Positions 63,916-64,000 of a DNA stretch of 64,000 nucleotides are shown here, one piece after another. The DNA is taken from the NCBI GenBank assembly GCA_934047225.1, contig OW203997.1:7984417-8048416 (forward strand), in the 5' to 3' direction. The position numbers and the translations under genes were made by a program. The notes beneath the pieces are model-generated. The model did not search any database. It worked only from the letters and a program-made list of their open reading frames with translations, and had not been told where the DNA came from. Position 1 is the stretch's first letter. The number at the start of each line of letters is the position of its first letter. This stretch comes from Ypsolopha sequella. Its lineage: Eukaryota > Arthropoda > Insecta > Lepidoptera > Ypsolophidae.

Positions 63916-64000
63916 GTATTACAATCCTAGCCACGAGTAAGCATATAACAGACTATATTCTTATGTAAAAATTTATTGAAGTTATTCAAATGAAAGTCAT

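Overview
This window looks like nuclear DNA of a lepidopteran (moth or butterfly). The background is AT-rich and contains no prokaryotic gene arrangement. The dispersed repeats are of kinds I associate with Lepidoptera: a tRNA-headed SINE ending near GTCGTGACGATATATTTA, the 'CCGGCCAAGCGCGAGTCGG ... GGTACGGAACCCTAAAA' repeat, LINE tails made of TATG or GATG repeats, and many short inverted-repeat elements. I found no convincing host gene. Almost everything recognisable is a transposable element or a relic of one.

Layout. (1) 1-5.1 kb: the 3' part of a BEL/Pao LTR retrotransposon on the + strand, with an uninterrupted Gag/Pol frame entering from the left edge, then its 3' LTR. (2) 5.2-12.8 kb: dispersed repeats and miniature inverted-repeat elements, including a ~3.3-kb inverted-repeat structure with smaller elements nested in it. 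(3) 12,785-28,389: a nested pair on the minus strand. The outer element is an env-bearing Ty3/Gypsy (errantivirus-like) element with 328-bp LTRs differing at one base and a 4-bp CGGT target duplication. Inserted in its pol gene, just before the integrase region, is a complete 7.8-kb BEL/Pao element (15,673-23,492) with 447-bp LTRs differing at one base and a 5-bp TTGTT duplication. (4) 29-33 kb: SINE and MITE copies. (5) 33,266-40,931: two long palindromes that abut to the base. The first has arms of 2,931 bp and no spacer; the second has arms of 899 bp and a 6-bp spacer. (6) 41-57 kb: decayed LINE ends, SINE pieces, MITEs, a 42-bp tandem array and one unrecognised minus-strand ORF. (7) 57,514-59,143: an apparently intact Tc1-type DNA transposon with 30-bp perfect terminal inverted repeats and a 342-residue DD34E transposase. 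(8) 59-64 kb: more LINE relics and a second copy of the TTAA-flanked repeat seen at 30.5 kb.

How the parts work. The outer Gypsy-like element has gag, then pol in the -1 frame, with a T TTA AAC heptamer at the point where the frames can be joined. Its primer site matches the 3' end of tRNA-Ser. Its env has lost the 5' part and carries an in-frame stop, although the LTRs are nearly identical. The inner BEL/Pao element has gag and pol in the same frame, separated by a single TGA followed by CTA, a context known for stop-codon readthrough. Its leader holds two tandem stretches resembling the 3' half of tRNA-Tyr, the proximal one ending in the primer site.

Near-identical LTRs, nesting, perfect palindromes and absence of host genes suggest heterochromatin or a sex (W) chromosome. 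That is inference. The palindromes may also be assembly or amplification artefacts.
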